Assembly (NCBI GenBank): GCA_025526935.1
Contig: JAHLKD010000009.1
Coordinates: forward strand, 1-64,000
Length of the DNA stretch: 64,000 bases
Source: Cladochytrium replicatum
Taxonomy: Eukaryota; Chytridiomycota; Chytridiomycetes; Cladochytriales; Cladochytriaceae
Direction of reading: 5' to 3'
Shown in pieces: positions 12,484 to 25,254 of the stretch. Position numbers and translations under genes: made by a program. Under the pieces are notes generated by a model. That model did no database searches, was not told where the DNA came from, and saw nothing but the letters and a program-made list of their open reading frames with translations. Positions within the stretch are counted from its first letter, which is position 1; each line of letters opens with the position of its first letter.

Positions 12484-13083
12484 TGTTGAACAAAGCTGTG
12501 GTCTGGATCCTCAGGTTGTGTGTGTTGCTAATTCACGGGTTAATGTTTCTAAGAGATGAATAAAGAAGATTGCGAGTCACAAGTACTAGCGCAAGAGAAT
12601 GCTCCTTGTGTGTATCGCCACAGGCTCCTTAAATAAGTGTACTGTCGTTTTGGCTTTTCCTTCCGGAAGATCTGGATTGAAGCGATAAGGTTTGACTCTT
12701 CTTCTCACAGGCGTAGCGAAGCATAATCATGCTAAGCTGTGCGTGAGATCTAGCTCTCCTCAACAGGATTGTTCTCACACATGATTCCCACGAACGCGTT
12801 AATCATATGTAAACCTTTGCTGTGATCTGATCCGGGCTTCACTTCTACAAGTGGATGATAGAAAAGTAATGACAGTTTACTATACCTATGGCCTGCAATA
12901 AATATAACCCATGAAGAAATACCTGGAGGTATCCAAACTCGTAATAGATCATCATCTATATGCTTTAGTTCAATAGTTAGAAATGTTGCTCAGTGAAGAG
13001 TGACATTTCTGTATATCGGGCGTTTGTGTTTTTGTACTATCAATGACTGGATTGGCCAAGTCCATCAATCGAAATACTTAACA
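12484..13083 (-). repeat. 5' LTR of copia B
   Basis: TGTTGAAC...ACTTAACA, 600 bp, upstream of gag on the minus strand. It shares the 9-nt motif at 12475-12483 with the other 5' LTRs. It ends directly against the zinc-knuckle codons of element C. Confidence 0.92.
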
Positions 13084-14042
13084 TCCTGCAGAAATTCTGC
13101 GTGTGGCCAGATTTGCCACAGAAATCGCAAGAGAATTTGTTGTTCTTCGCATCCTTAGATTTTGATGCGGCACGATTGTTTGCAGTCTTACTGAATGATT
13201 TCTCTCATCTCAGCAAGTAAGTTCTGCATTGTTCTCAGGTAATGGTGTTCTGATTGTATCTTCTGACCAGAATCATCCTCATCATCAAGTAGATCAGGTT
13301 CATACTTTGTGAAAGTGTCCATTGAGATGTCTCTGAGTAAAATCGAAAAGGATTGTAGATTGATATCAGGTTCACCGATCTTTGAGCAAACTCGAGTGAG
13401 AAGTTTGTGAATAACAGCTTCAGCCGGTTGGGTTGAAAGCTTTTCCTCGGTGAGTTGAATCAGCTCAGCAATGAATGATTTGACTTCAAGTGCATCTTCA
13501 CCGTTGGAGCAAGCTAGAGCTTTGAAACGGTCTTCCCAATGGCGGCTCTCAAAAGTCTTCTGCCGTTTAGCTGCGTAAATTCCGCGTAAAGCAGCAACTC
13601 GATCAACGGCATTCTGATGTTTTTGTACTAAATTGATGTCGACCTCCAGAAAACAATCGGCAAGACAACTGTTTGCAATGTTGTTGTGTCCTTGAGATCG
13701 TTCGTACATCTGTAATTCAGCGCGATATGATTGCAATCGTCGATGATTGTCGTTCACAATTGCGTTGTACTCTTTCAACGCTACGTCATACTCTTTAACG
13801 GCATAATCAAAGTCATTTGTTGTGTCGTATTCTTCGAGTGCAGATGGTCGTTCAGGCTGTTCAGGCTCCTCTTCTTTCACAAAGTAATCCGGCTTTGGGT
13901 AGGGCGGCTTTGTGAGCAAAGTTCCAGCTTCTCCTTTCGAGTTTGCATAATTCTGAACGATCTTCATGTATTTATCGAACTCCCCAAGCGTTTGCCCAGC
14001 AAACGGCCTTGGTTTTCCGTTGCGGGTGTCGTTCTTAGGCAT
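13084..14042 (-). pseudogene. gag of copia family C, cut at the zinc knuckle
   Basis: Gag of a second copia family. The ATG at 14042 opens a frame ending at 13188. The protein shares the PRPFAGQTLGEFDKYM block with gag of A and B (PKPFTGKTLQDFDLYM) but has diverged widely. Near 13190 the frame shifts and the downstream frame encodes a CCHC knuckle (CDFCGKSGHTQNFC), which ends at 13084 where the LTR of B begins. The rest of pol is missing; only the RNase H end is found, on the other side of B. Confidence 0.85.
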
Positions 14043-14102
14043 ACTGTAAGCGTTGGAGATCTGGTGTTGATCGGGGGAAGCGCCTTGTGGCAATAACTAT
14101 TG

Positions 14103-14780
14103 TGTCGAAGTTTGGTTTGAGGGCGATGTGATTTGATCAGTTTTAGTGCTGCTGATCTGGGACTTGCGCTAGCGATAGTCCTCAGGTTGATCTGTGTATG
14201 TGCAGAGTTTCGTGTTTGTCCAATCACGCTCTTGCGCCACAGCCACCCGAAATCTCATATCGCCACAGGCTCTTTGAATTGTGCAAACAATTCAAATATA
14301 CTGTCGTTTCGGCTTTTATAATTAACCTGTGGCTATAGATATATGGAAATATCTAATATAAACATTATTCTCTCGAATAGAGAGATATAGATCCCAGTGA
14401 TCGTTCACAATAACCATTGTGAGCAGAACATGAAATTAGCTATAATCTTGTCTACAATGACATGTTCTCTATGAGAAATAAGTATGTAGTACTTGCATTA
14501 ATATCATACGAGATGTACTCGAGTATGATATAACTGTCAGCAGCAACTGATTAGCATCACATTCTTTCTCAAACGCGTGATCACTCTCAGAACTCTACTA
14601 GATTCCAATGAGTAAAGGAGGATGTCTTCATGACCAATAGTTAGAAATGCCAGTTCTTTCATGTAATGTATGATTACGCATGAACTTGTCCCAGACGTCT
14701 CTGGTAAGGCTATTTCCCCTCAGTGTCGGTAGTGGATGAAGACTGGAGTAGCTAGTTCCATATATGTGCATGCATCAACA
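14103..14780 (-). repeat. 5' LTR of copia family C (678 bp)
   Basis: Begins TGTCGAAG and ends GCATCAACA on the plus strand. Its right two thirds match 5638-5963. The 9-nt motif taactattg is at its inner edge (14094-14102). It is embedded in an older family-A/B type LTR whose remainder follows at 14781. Confidence 0.88.
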
Positions 14781-15136
14781 GATCACGCTAAGCTGTGCGT
14801 GAGATCTAGCTCTCCTCAACAGGATTGTTGTCGCACATGATTCCCATGAACGTGGAATCATATGTAAACCCTTTGCTCGAATCTGATGGGGCTTCACTTC
14901 TACAAGTGGATAATAGAAAAGTAATGACAGTTTAATATACCTATGGCTAAAATAAATATAACCCATGAAGAAATAACCGAAGGTGTCCAAATTTGTAATA
15001 GATCATCATCTATATGCTTTAGTTCAATAGTTAGAAATGTTGCTCGGTGAAGAGTGACATTTCTGTATATCGGGCGTTTGTGTTTTGTACTATCAATGAC
15101 TGGATTGGCCAAGTCCATCAATCAAAATACTTAACA
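14781..15136 (-). repeat. Truncated, older A/B-type LTR (D)
   Basis: Matches the right part of the A/B LTR (from the gctaagctgtgcgtgagatc region to cttaaca) but with clearly more substitutions and small indels than the three younger LTRs. It is cut on its left by the LTR of C, so C inserted into it. No internal region of D remains here. Confidence 0.83.
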
Positions 15137-15339
15137 TAAATTGTTGAGTGAACTCACAATCCTGCTGATTTGTGAAGTCTCACCATTGGAAGATTCATTT
15201 CTTACCCTACGAGTGACGTTGATGTGTATGACAAGTACGAACCTTTGACTGTAAGTCCAGCTCCAGCAACACTGAATAGAGAATGCTATTGACTTTTATT
15301 CTTCTATCCCAGCAAAGGAAGGCTCAAGTAACCTGTCAC

Positions 15340-16130
15340 GTATGACAGTACACGAATGCGCAGAGCTACATCAGCTGGTTTCTTTCATATCCACTTAAGT
15401 ACAATACTTGGTACGGGTCGCATGCTTGGGATTAAGATGCCAAAGATCAATGATGATGCTGTTGATCTTGTACACAGTTCTGTTCTTGAAGATTGTATCT
15501 TATACAGTAAGACAAAAATGGTACAAGAACCTATTTACGGTTCACAATCACGTGCTCCAACAAGGAATTATCACCTCTGCTTAGATCAGGACTGTACTGG
15601 ATAATTATCATCAAGGAGTACATATCCTTCATCTTTATTTACTTCCTCTTAAGGAAGTCTGACTCGACAGATTGCATTATTTGACATATCGCAAAGATCG
15701 AAAAGGTAACTGGTGACACTGTCATGAAACTTCGAATGGACTTTGGAAAATCTATCACCAACGAACTTGGTAGTTATTGGCCTATAAAGGCGGAAAAGGT
15801 ACCATCTATTGCACTTCAACCCTCACCGATACATGTGAAGGAATTGAATGGAGTAGCGAAGCGAAATCTTTGTTTGATTGAGGTGTTATCAGAAGCAATG
15901 CTCCTAAAATCTGGACTACCTCACAACATCCATTTCAGAAAGTTTTCAATCCTCTATGCTGCGACGGTTAAAAACAGGATAGTTCACAAACTAAAAGTAT
16001 ACCCTTTTTGTTGGTTATTTTGGCAAGATTATGGATATGGCATCTATCGGCACCTTTGGAGCATTGCTTTCTATCTACATACCCATTTATTCCACGAGCA
16101 AATGCTTGCAAAGCCAAATAGAAGGTAACC
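15340..16130 (+). pseudogene. Decayed copia integrase (E), plus strand
   Basis: Two broken plus-strand frames resemble integrase of A/B. At 15340-15604 the pre-integrase zinc region is recognisable (TVHECAELHQ; IKMPKINDDAVDLV; SRAPTR). At 15724-16128 the end of the integrase core is seen (VKELNGVAKRNL, LPHNIHFRKFSILYAATVKN). There are stops and shifts throughout, and it lies on the opposite strand to the other elements, so it is an independent, older insertion. LTRs were not found. Confidence 0.75.
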
Positions 16131-16793
16131 ATGTCCCAACGGACAGTCGATCGTCAGTGGCATCTGCAGCCTCGAACTACATTCCACAGTGCTCTCAATC
16201 CTTCTCCATCGATGCTACCAAGCTAAGAACACATTTGGTACCGTATGGTGATTGAAGGAAAGTTCACGAAGTCTTTTTTTCCTGGGTCAAACCACACACT
16301 CTTGTCTGCACTCATTCAAGCCCTACCTCACAGTCTTGCATCTCCAAAATCCAGCCGCAAATGAATAACCGAGGCCGCGGCCTACTAGGGATCAGTGCTT
16401 TGGTTCAACAAGAATAAACTTCAAACAGTTCTGTTTTTGTTTTTGTATCACAGTTCCATATTGTTTCCATACAGGGGGTAAATTAACGTATTCGACTTAA
16501 CATTCGCGTATGTCGCTCGTCCCCTCCCGGTTGGTCGACATGCTGAGCCTGTCACTGCAGCACAGTGGAGTGATACAAGGTGGGCAGCCTTGTCGTTATG
16601 TGCAAACATACAAACTACCTTTCGGCATTGAGTCAAGTGTCTGCAGCGAACAACTGAGCTGATTGCAAAATTACATTTTTTAACTCTTCTAGTATGTCAA
16701 ATCCAAAATGCCAGCATAAATAAACAACAACGATAAAATATGGAATAACTGCCAGCAACAATAAAAAGAAATGGACGTGATATCTAATGCAAA
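16131..16793. other. Intergenic gap, no gene seen
   Basis: Between the integrase remnant and the end of the XMAP215 gene. Only short, unconvincing frames on both strands. It should hold the 3' UTR and polyadenylation signal of the minus-strand gene. Confidence 0.5.
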
Positions 16794-19700
16794 TCAAACT
16801 GCCGACGGGGCGGCGCTCTCCTCCAGCGTGTGCTTCTTCATCTTCGCCAATCGCTCTTTGAGCTCAGCTACCGTTTGTTGGCGTTCAGCGGCTTTTAGTG
16901 TCGAACTTCCGTTTGTCATCGGGAAGATCCCCTCAGTGTTCGCAATCTTGATCAAGATCTGAATTAGTATGATCGAACGTCCTTTTCTGTCTTCACAATT
17001 ACCGTGACTGGTCTGCCAAGAGCAGGTTTTGGCGATTCTGCCCCTTCGCCATTTGCGCCAGGCTGGTGCAGCATCTTCTGCAACCGTGCAAGCGTATCCT
17101 GAACTCCGTCAACATTCTCCCCTGCGGTGAGAAAATAAGCTTTAATAATGCTTTTGCTTCCGTATGAGACTAACCATTGGTACGATCACCGAAGGCCGTG
17201 GCTGGGAGTTGCAAGGTTTAATACGTGGTTGCAGTCGAACTATACTCAGCGTCACTTACGAGGAAGACTTATAGCTCTCTTTGTCATTGCTGATCCAGAA
17301 GTTCCGCTAAGCCCTCCGCCCATCGCTGCCTCGCGTTCCTCAGCAGCGAGCTGGTTCATCACCCTCTGAATGTATCCACTAAAGAATATTCCCGTCTTGG
17401 CAGCGTGTCGCTCAATCTCTTGCGCACTGTAGGGGTACATTTTCTGGAACTCGTACAGGTCCTGAATGCCTTGCTTCGAGTATTCCCGTGCTGATACTCG
17501 CTCGAAAATGGCTTTCAGTCGCGTTTCCACTTCGTCGGGGGTGAGAGGTGGTGCGGCAGCGGAGATTGCGGATGGACCGATTGCAGGCAATCCTTTGGAT
17601 GCTTCGAGCTGCAGCAGTGAAGATCGGGGCGATCTGATCCCAGTCGGAACGGCTGGTGCAAGCTCGGGTGATCCCAAAGTTTGTGATTGAGGCTGCTGCT
17701 GCTGACCGAGACGTGGCAATGGCGCGAAGCTCGTACGAGAACCTCCACCATTTAATGCGCTATCAATTCCATTTGTCGATGGTGTGGGTCGCACATTCAT
17801 GAGCTTCAGTGCAAGCGATGGCTCGTTCATCGCAGGCTGAATTTGACTGTCCACAGACCCCGCAGCTATTGACGCAGAACTGCTTCCTCGCGAGAGCGGG
17901 TTGTTTGACTTTGCAATTTCGATCCCGCGCTTCCTGTCGCTTTCGATCATCTGCCTCAAATACATCACCGCCGGGCTAATCTCAGGAGACTGGATAAGCG
18001 TGGTGTGATCGTAGACGTTCTCTCCGAGTGCATTGATAAGCTCGTGCAAGATCGTCTTGACGGTTCGGAGAGGCATGTCAGCCTGCGGAACAACTTTCTG
18101 CGCGACACGTTTCTTCCACTCATTTGGTGGCGCCGATGTGAGGAAGTTGTGTACGTCCAACAAAAGACGATTCACTTCAAGGCTTCCCATCTCGACCAAC
18201 GATGGTATGATCTTTGTGATCTTCCATAGGCACTTCATTACGAGGTCCGTGTATTTGGTGTGAGCTGCCACGTCTTCGGGGGCGATTACTCTACTGGGAT
18301 GAGCCGAGGTTTCCAGGATGTTCAAGAGTACGCTTGCAAAGAAGATTGCAGTCAAAGATTGAAAATTTATCGTCTCACATTTTCGCAGCTTACCTGAAGG
18401 ACTTGTTCCGATCACAGTTGTCCAAAATCCGAACCATCAACAAGTTCAACGCTCGCGACAGGTGTGGCCCTTGCTCCAACGTCTGAAGACTTGGGTCTAG
18501 CAACCTCGTCAGCAGCTGCTGACAACACTGGAGAAGCGGCTCTTCCCCGAGCGATTTCGCAAGCTTCGGGTCGCTGAAGATCTGAACCAGCACGTTTACA
18601 AGATGCTTGCATAACCGGAAACCCGCTGGTGTTGACATGATCGACTCAGTGTACGTGATCCTGATTCGCAATGTGATCGCCACAACAATCTCATCGATAC
18701 TCTCGGCAACAGCATCAGGTTGGTTACTCAAAATGGCTTCAAGTTTCTTCAGAGCGTCGATGCTCTGGGGTACTTCTCCAGTTGTAATCTGTGTAATCAG
18801 GATCTCCACGGGCACCGATGTCGGCGCTTCGATGGAGGAGATGCTAGCAGAACTGACGCGTCGAACAGAGACTTCGTTCGAAAATGTAACCTGGCGTGGT
18901 GAGCCCTGTGTGAACGCAAAAGCAGAACCCGTGCCATTAAGCGGAGTCGTAGGTGTAAGCGTTGACGCAGCGCTGCTTCCTGTTGACGAAGAGGACGTCG
19001 GCCGTCTCGGGAATCCGCTGTCCGCTGCGTACATATCCAGTTCAGGGCTAACTTCCCTCCTCATTCGTGGAGAGGTGGGCATTCCAGACGCTCCCGTTGG
19101 TCGGAGTCGCGACGGGGTGGATGGTGTGTCCGTCGAATCAGTGGTAACCCTCACTGGTGCTGGAACCGGTACCGCAGGCATTCTCTTCAATTTCTCCTCC
19201 AGAAGGCTCTTATCTTTGTCCGGAATTCGACCAATGTGCTTGTACACCAAATCGCCAATCTGCATGTACGCATTGGTCAACACACTCAGCGCTGCATTTC
19301 GAACTCCCGGGTCTCTGTCCGAAATCTGCTGTGCGATCGATGGGAAGCACTTTGCTGGTGAGCACACGCTGATGCCACTCCTCTGAACAAGAAGCGCGAG
19401 CTCATTCATGCACTCCATGCGAGTTCGAGAATTCTTGGATTCCACACCAGCCAGCACGTAGTTGAAGAATTTACTCGGAGGATACACTCGACATATTTGG
19501 CGCATGATGGAGCGGACTCTGGCACGAAGCACCTCTTTGGGATCACCGACTTTTTGGATAAAGAACGGAAGGAACGCCACGGCCTCGTACTCCGTCAGAT
19601 GATACTGCTCCTCTTCAAGCAGTGCAAACAAATGTTCCAGAAGATCCAACAGCTTCATAAACATGCTCGTGTTTGTGTCAAAGAACCGAATCGTACTATA

Positions 19701-22700
19701 CTTCAGAATCAAATCGCTGTTGGCCACATATCGATCCCCGAAGTCAACGATTTTCGCAAATCCCGCCTGGATTCACGAGCGGATCGTCCAGTAACCCAAG
19801 AGCAGTCATGTGATCCTTTTCCTTGTAATGGTCGTTGCTGAACATGCTGCCCACCAACCCCGCGGACAAGTTACCCTCGCATTGCTCCTGGAGAAAATCG
19901 AGAAGATCTTTGCGGGGAACTTCGAAGGTCCATTTTGTCATTCCTCGATCACGCTCGGCACGTTGGTCTTTCAGACGCCTGTCGCTGGTGAGAATAGGGA
20001 ACGATGAGTCAGGCACATCCGAGACCGGCGGTGGCTTCGTCACAATTGTGCTAGCTGTCTTTGATCCCATCCGGCTTCGTGGTGCACCTGGGGCCGGTAG
20101 CTTTGATACGGGTCTTGCTATACCGGAAGCAGCTATGGCAGCAGCTGCTGGAGCAATGGAGGATCGTGCGGAAAGCGATACTTGCGGCGTTGGGACATCG
20201 GGTTTTCCAACTGCGCGATATTGCTCTAAGATTGGCACGACCGACTGAAGTTGAGCACCTTTGAACATGTCGTCGCACTTCTCACGAACGGGGTAGTATC
20301 CGACTTTTGCAACAACAAAACCAAGCGAAACCTGCGCGTTCTTCCGAACATCGGCTTGTTTGTCCTGCAGGCACGCCAGAAGGGATGCAACGAGGATTGA
20401 GAGATCGACGCTCGATCCGGAGAGACCTTTCTCGAATCCGTCTCCGAGCCATTTGGTAAGATCTTTTCGAAGCAGGGGTTGGTCGCCTGAGAGGGCGCTG
20501 GCAGCGTGAGGGAGCATGAAGTCGAAACCCACTCCTTCCGCAAGTTTGTCAAGAGCTGAGAGCGCGGCAGTTCGCACTTGAACTTTGTTGTCTCCGAGAC
20601 ATGCGATAATTGGGCCAGCCAAAAGTCTGGCGGCGCGATCAAATTGCTTGCCCACCGCTGCTGCGAGAGTGCCACAAATTTCAAGTGCTTTGACGGCTAG
20701 GTTACGATTGCTGTCAGCAAGCCGACTCTTTAGTGCGCCAGGGAGCTCTCCTGCGTCACAGCCAATAAGAATTTGAACACACACAATTAATATTGTACTC
20801 ATCTAACCTAGGTTGGGTTTGACCTTTGTTTGGCCCTCCAAGATCTTTGCAACCTGTTCGAGAGCCTCTTGCCGCACCTTCCATTGAGCGTCACCGAGCT
20901 CCTATTGTTTCAAGAATCAATCATTGCTCAACCATTCGATTTAAAGCAACTCACCTCAATCAATTTGCTGGTGAGAAGATGGCTGATATCGACATCGAGG
21001 GATTCCTCCTCGCCTGCACCATCCTCAACTTTCTGTGCACGTGTGGGTTGTGGGGGAGCCCGCGCGGCAACCTTCTCGAATTCAGCATCAACGAGCGCCA
21101 ACGTCTGGGGATTGAGATCCTGAAGAAGACCACGAATGTCTATAATCGATAAGATCAGGTCTGACCTTGCCGAATTCGGGTCGGGACATCCATACCTGGA
21201 CCCACGAAGCCGCGAACTGTGCCAAGAACAATAACAGCATTATTGCGGACACTTTGGTTGGTGTTCCCAAGGCATGTCTTCAGAAAGTCAACGAGACTTG
21301 CACGGCTGATACCCGTCATGCCGAACTCGACGAGACAAGTCTGCATCCACATCAACGCATCGGCAATGGTCTTTGGACTCTTTGCCTTCTTCAGCGCCTC
21401 ATACGCTGATCAAAGAATATAGATTAAAACCGAATATAAAATACAAAACAATGACTAACCTTCAGAGAAGACGAACTGTAAGCCAATAAATTCGGCCATT
21501 GTCATCAAGCAGTCAGCTGCGACTTTCTTGACTTTCAAATCGCCAAGTTTGTCCGCCAGACCAGCGATCACCAACGATCCCACAGATTTGTTGAACGACG
21601 GAAGTTTTGCGATCGTTGACATAATGTTGATCATGACTGTCATCACCTGTGAACGCACATGTGATTAGTAAATTATCTAAAGTCACTCACACATCCCAAT
21701 ACCAACCTGGAAATTGCTCTCCTTCCATCCCAGTTTTTTCATCAAGTACCTAACAATCGCCTCTCCTTCGACATCGCCCGGCGCAGAATTCTGCACTTTC
21801 TCAAGCATCTCCTGGATCGCCGCCAACCGAACCTTCCACGCTGAATCTGCACATTCCTTCAGCTTTGCTTCGTCCCACCATCCTAGCATCCACTGCTCCG
21901 CGGCCTCATCTGTGTATTTGAAACGTATCTCTTCGATCGGTGCACTGGCGGAACCTTTTCCTTTGGAGGCACCGGCTCCTCCAACAGCGGGCTTCTTTGC
22001 AGCCCCGGCGGATGCGGAAGCTGATGCTCCGGCAGACGGACCCGAACGCTATAAAGTGAAGAAATGAATAATTTGTTGAGAGAAAACTAGGGTTAGTTAC
22101 TTACAGCGACGCTTGGTCGAGCCCCGGGTAGCGCAGACTTACCTGATGCGGACGCCGCGGCTGCACGAGTTCCAGGTAGAGCTCGTGATGGTGGAGGCGG
22201 AGGTGCAAACGAAGCGCTCGCAGCTGCAGCAGGGATTGGTTTGTCCTTCAACATAGAGGTTAGCGAAAATATGAGGTTAAAAGTACTGACGACTATGAGT
22301 AACGCTCCTCCTATCACATACCGCTGCTGGCTTTACCCGTCCTTTTCCACGTAATGCTCCATTAACAAGCATCGTCTCCGCGTTCTGGAATGACTCCTTC
22401 ACTTTCGTCATTTTGAGCTCGTCAACTTTCTCAACGAATGCAGCCAGCGGACGCTCCCCAACTATCCTCATCAGTAAACCAAGCGCTTCGGCAGCAACAG
22501 TACGAATGTCTGCAACAGAATCGTCGAGTAGCTTTACGAGCATTTCGGCAAGAGATTTGACTTCGGCTTTCGCTGGTACCGCTTTTGTCTTCTTTAAGCA
22601 TCGCACCAGCCATCGCAGTGTCTCCAATCGCACGTTTGGGTTCTTGTCGTTGGCGTGCGAAAGAATTTCCTCCGTCACTTCATTCATTCCATTCAACTGG

Positions 22701-24387
22701 AAGTTTCTTCAGATCACATGTATTCGAGTTCGTGGATTGGTTATGCTTACTGTGTCGAACGCAGCGTCCAGCGCACGTCCCAAGGCTTCAACGACATTCG
22801 CCTTCTTCTCTTTCAATTTTCCCAAAAGCGGCCCAACAACCTAGTTGAACATTAGATGGTCTGCATGATTATGGAAGACTACAAATGGCACATACCACAC
22901 CCTTGTAAGATGAAAAAGGCCCTCTCAATCCTTTCGCGATGTATTCGATGCAGTTTACGCAGAGCACTGCAACAACAATATTGGCATCTTTATCCACCCT
23001 CTAGATTTGACATTTAGAAAAACCGAGCAAAAAACACTGGTGATCGATTCACCTTCGCCAACGTTCCGACTAGCTCATGGTATCGTCCGTCTTCGAGTTT
23101 TGGTTTGTTCACTAACTCAACCAACTTCTCAAGGGCCTCCTTCCTCTCTTGCCATTTCGTGTGTGCCTGAATGAATTATAAATGAGAATTGATGGGAGAA
23201 TAGAATTGAAAAATCGTACCAATTGCTCATAAAACCCTGCAGGTAGCTTGTCAAGGACATTAACCGGGTCCACCAAATCGAACGCGTCCAAGGCCGGTTC
23301 GTCGGGGCCCGCGACTTCCTCGTCCACTTCCTCTTCTCCACCAATGTCACCTCCGGACGCTGCAACCTTCTCCTGCTCGGATCTGATTAGCCTTAGTGGT
23401 ACTGCTTTTCCTGGAGGCAACTTTTCAAATTGATCTTGCAGCTCTTTAATCTGTAAGACGGAAATGGATTAAATCCAGGACCAAGATTTAACCATGTTCT
23501 CAGTCCACCTGAACCGGCTTCAGATCAGCAAGAAAAGAGTTGACGGCAACTCCGATCCATCGATATATTTCGATACAAAGCTTGTTGGCCTGCATACGAA
23601 ATTTTGAATAATGTGAAAATGGATATATCCTCCAATGGCAAACCTCGGATCGCACTAGGTTATCTTTGTGATCGAACAGTTTTGGGAGCTGTTTAGCGAG
23701 AGGTTTGATGTTGACGATTTTAGCGCCGAAAGAGCGCAGGGCTTCTGTAATCACGAAAACGCAGGTCGCCACGTTCTTTGGAGCCTTCTGGTCGAATCCG
23801 CATATAACTTGTTCCTAAGTGTGCGATGACAGTGGTGAATGAGACCATCTCGGTGTGAGTAATAACAAAGTGCTCACCACAACTGTGTCAGCGTTACGAT
23901 CGATTTCAATCAACATTAACAAAAGTTCCTGCCCTTTGAGCTTAGTTGAGGTACGCGTGGACGACAGGCAGTTTGAAACAGCCAGGGAAGCAACCATGCC
24001 GCTGATTCTAACAAGCGATGGTATGTACATCAATAACATATCAGAACTGCGGGTGTTTCCGACTTGCATACTTTGCAGCGTGGGGAGCGTTAGCTATGTA
24101 ATCGACAACAGCGGCGACACCCGATTCCTGAGCCGCCAAATGCGAGTCCGTCAGCATCTTCTTTATGTATTCCAGCCATTTTTTGTATTCAGCTTCAGCA
24201 GTTGGGTCGAGTGTTCTGAATATCTTTGCTAGTTCGGTGTAGCCCTGTTGGCGAGCCTTCCAGGACTGGTGATAGAGTGAGAGTTTGAGCAGAGACATAC
24301 ACCATCACCCAAAGCACGTAAGCCAACCTTGTGAACGAGTTTTTCTGGCAGCGGAAGGCCACTAAAGTCTTCGTCTGCGTCGGCCAT
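16794..24387 (-). CDS. XMAP215/Dis1/ch-TOG family microtubule polymerase
   Basis: Binds tubulin through TOG domains and speeds growth at microtubule plus ends; works at spindle poles and centrosomes or basal bodies. The model has 20 exons: 24387-24328, 24265-24072, 24001-23878, 23814-23644, 23589-23509, 23450-23220, 23166-23053, 23000-22896, 22840-22751, 22696-22322, 22245-22105, 22048-21707, 21646-21460, 21405-21196, 21139-20955, 20901-20808, 20750-18394, 18332-17260, 17121-17003, 16958-16794. All junction phases agree. It gives about 2,138 residues (human ch-TOG about 2,030): five TOG domains (for example SWKARQQGY, HTKWQERKEAL, DAQWKVRQEAL, IRFFDTN), Ser/Ala/Pro-rich linkers, a carboxy-terminal helical domain and a final coiled coil. 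One extra base near 19758, inside the exon 20750-18394, breaks the frame; it may be a sequence error or a real lesion. Confidence 0.9.
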
Positions 24388-25254
24388 CTTTGGGTTGGGT
24401 TGGATGTGGCACAGCCTGTGGGTCTGGAATCGAACCGCAAGTTTAAGATGAGCAGCAAATTTAGTTAGTTTAGTTGATTTATTTCGCAATTAAAAGCCAT
24501 CAACAGCTCTGCTTATCTCTTCTCAATATTATTAGCAAGAGAGGCGATCTCGGTTGAAGTTTATAAATATTTGTATTTCGATAAAAATGTGATAATGCAC
24601 TTTGCTTTCGGGATTGAAGATGGGACAGGCGGGTTATTTGAGGAGTCATTGATCACTTACATTGTGGATATGTTAGTTAGAATTGTTGATAGTTAAGCCA
24701 TTTGTTATTCTTGCCACTAGTTCAATCATTTAGGAAATCTTCTATTATCAAAGGTAGTTTGGCTGCACTTTTTTAAACTATCTAGTGGACCATTCGGAAC
24801 TCATTAAGTTTCGCAGTAGAAAGAGGTTCGAAAAGCAGGTTGGTTTGACGTCCTGAAAACATCCTGATCGCAGAAACACAAAGAAGGAAAGAATGGGAAT
24901 GTAAACAAAGGAAGCAAGAAAACAATCTCTGTCTAGGCTTTCGCAAATTCCTTCAACAAATCCACATTCTTGACTACAAGCATTGATAGAGTACATGAGA
25001 TTGAAGAGAAAGGAAATAACTTTGAATATTTCGACAGAAAACAAAAGCAAGAAATTCATAATTTTTACTTAAGAACAAGAGAAGAGAAAACGTAAAAAAA
25101 GATTGCGACGGAAACACAACCAAGAACTTTAAAGCAAACGCACTCATAGATGGAAGAAAAAGAATGCAGGAAATGAAGTTGAATATATGGGGCCAAGAAT
25201 ACTTTCCAGACAAAACAACCAAACGTCATTCAAATATAGCTAACCCTAACGCTT
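24388..25254. other. A+T-rich intergenic region, no gene seen
   Basis: Lies between the start of the XMAP215 gene and the end of the S41-like gene, both on the minus strand. The left part should contain the XMAP215 promoter. Only short frames of low complexity occur; I see nothing conserved. Confidence 0.5.

Larger units (their letters stand above)
6522..13083 (-). mobile_element. Copia element B, two LTRs, chimeric flanks
   Basis: A 6.56-kb copia element with LTRs of 599 and 600 bp at 6522-7120 and 12484-13083, a polypurine tract (revcomp of caccccctca) at 7121-7130 and gag-pol between. The two LTRs differ at several sites, including ggatcgcagcg versus ggattgaagcg and gcatattcatg versus gcataatcatg. 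The outer flanks do not show a 5-bp target duplication (gcatc on the left, tcctg on the right). They come from two different parts of element C, RNase H and the gag zinc knuckle. This is best explained by recombination between two insertions. Confidence 0.93.

Noticed and set aside
13731-14096. 121-residue plus-strand frame
   Set aside because: Antisense shadow of the family-C gag gene.
18607-19386. 259-residue open frame on the plus strand
   Set aside because: It is antisense to well-conserved TOG exons and has no family features.
24424-24436. A GGTTCGATTCC motif (minus strand) like a tRNA B box
   Set aside because: The flanks do not pair into a T stem and no acceptor stem or A box is at the right distance.
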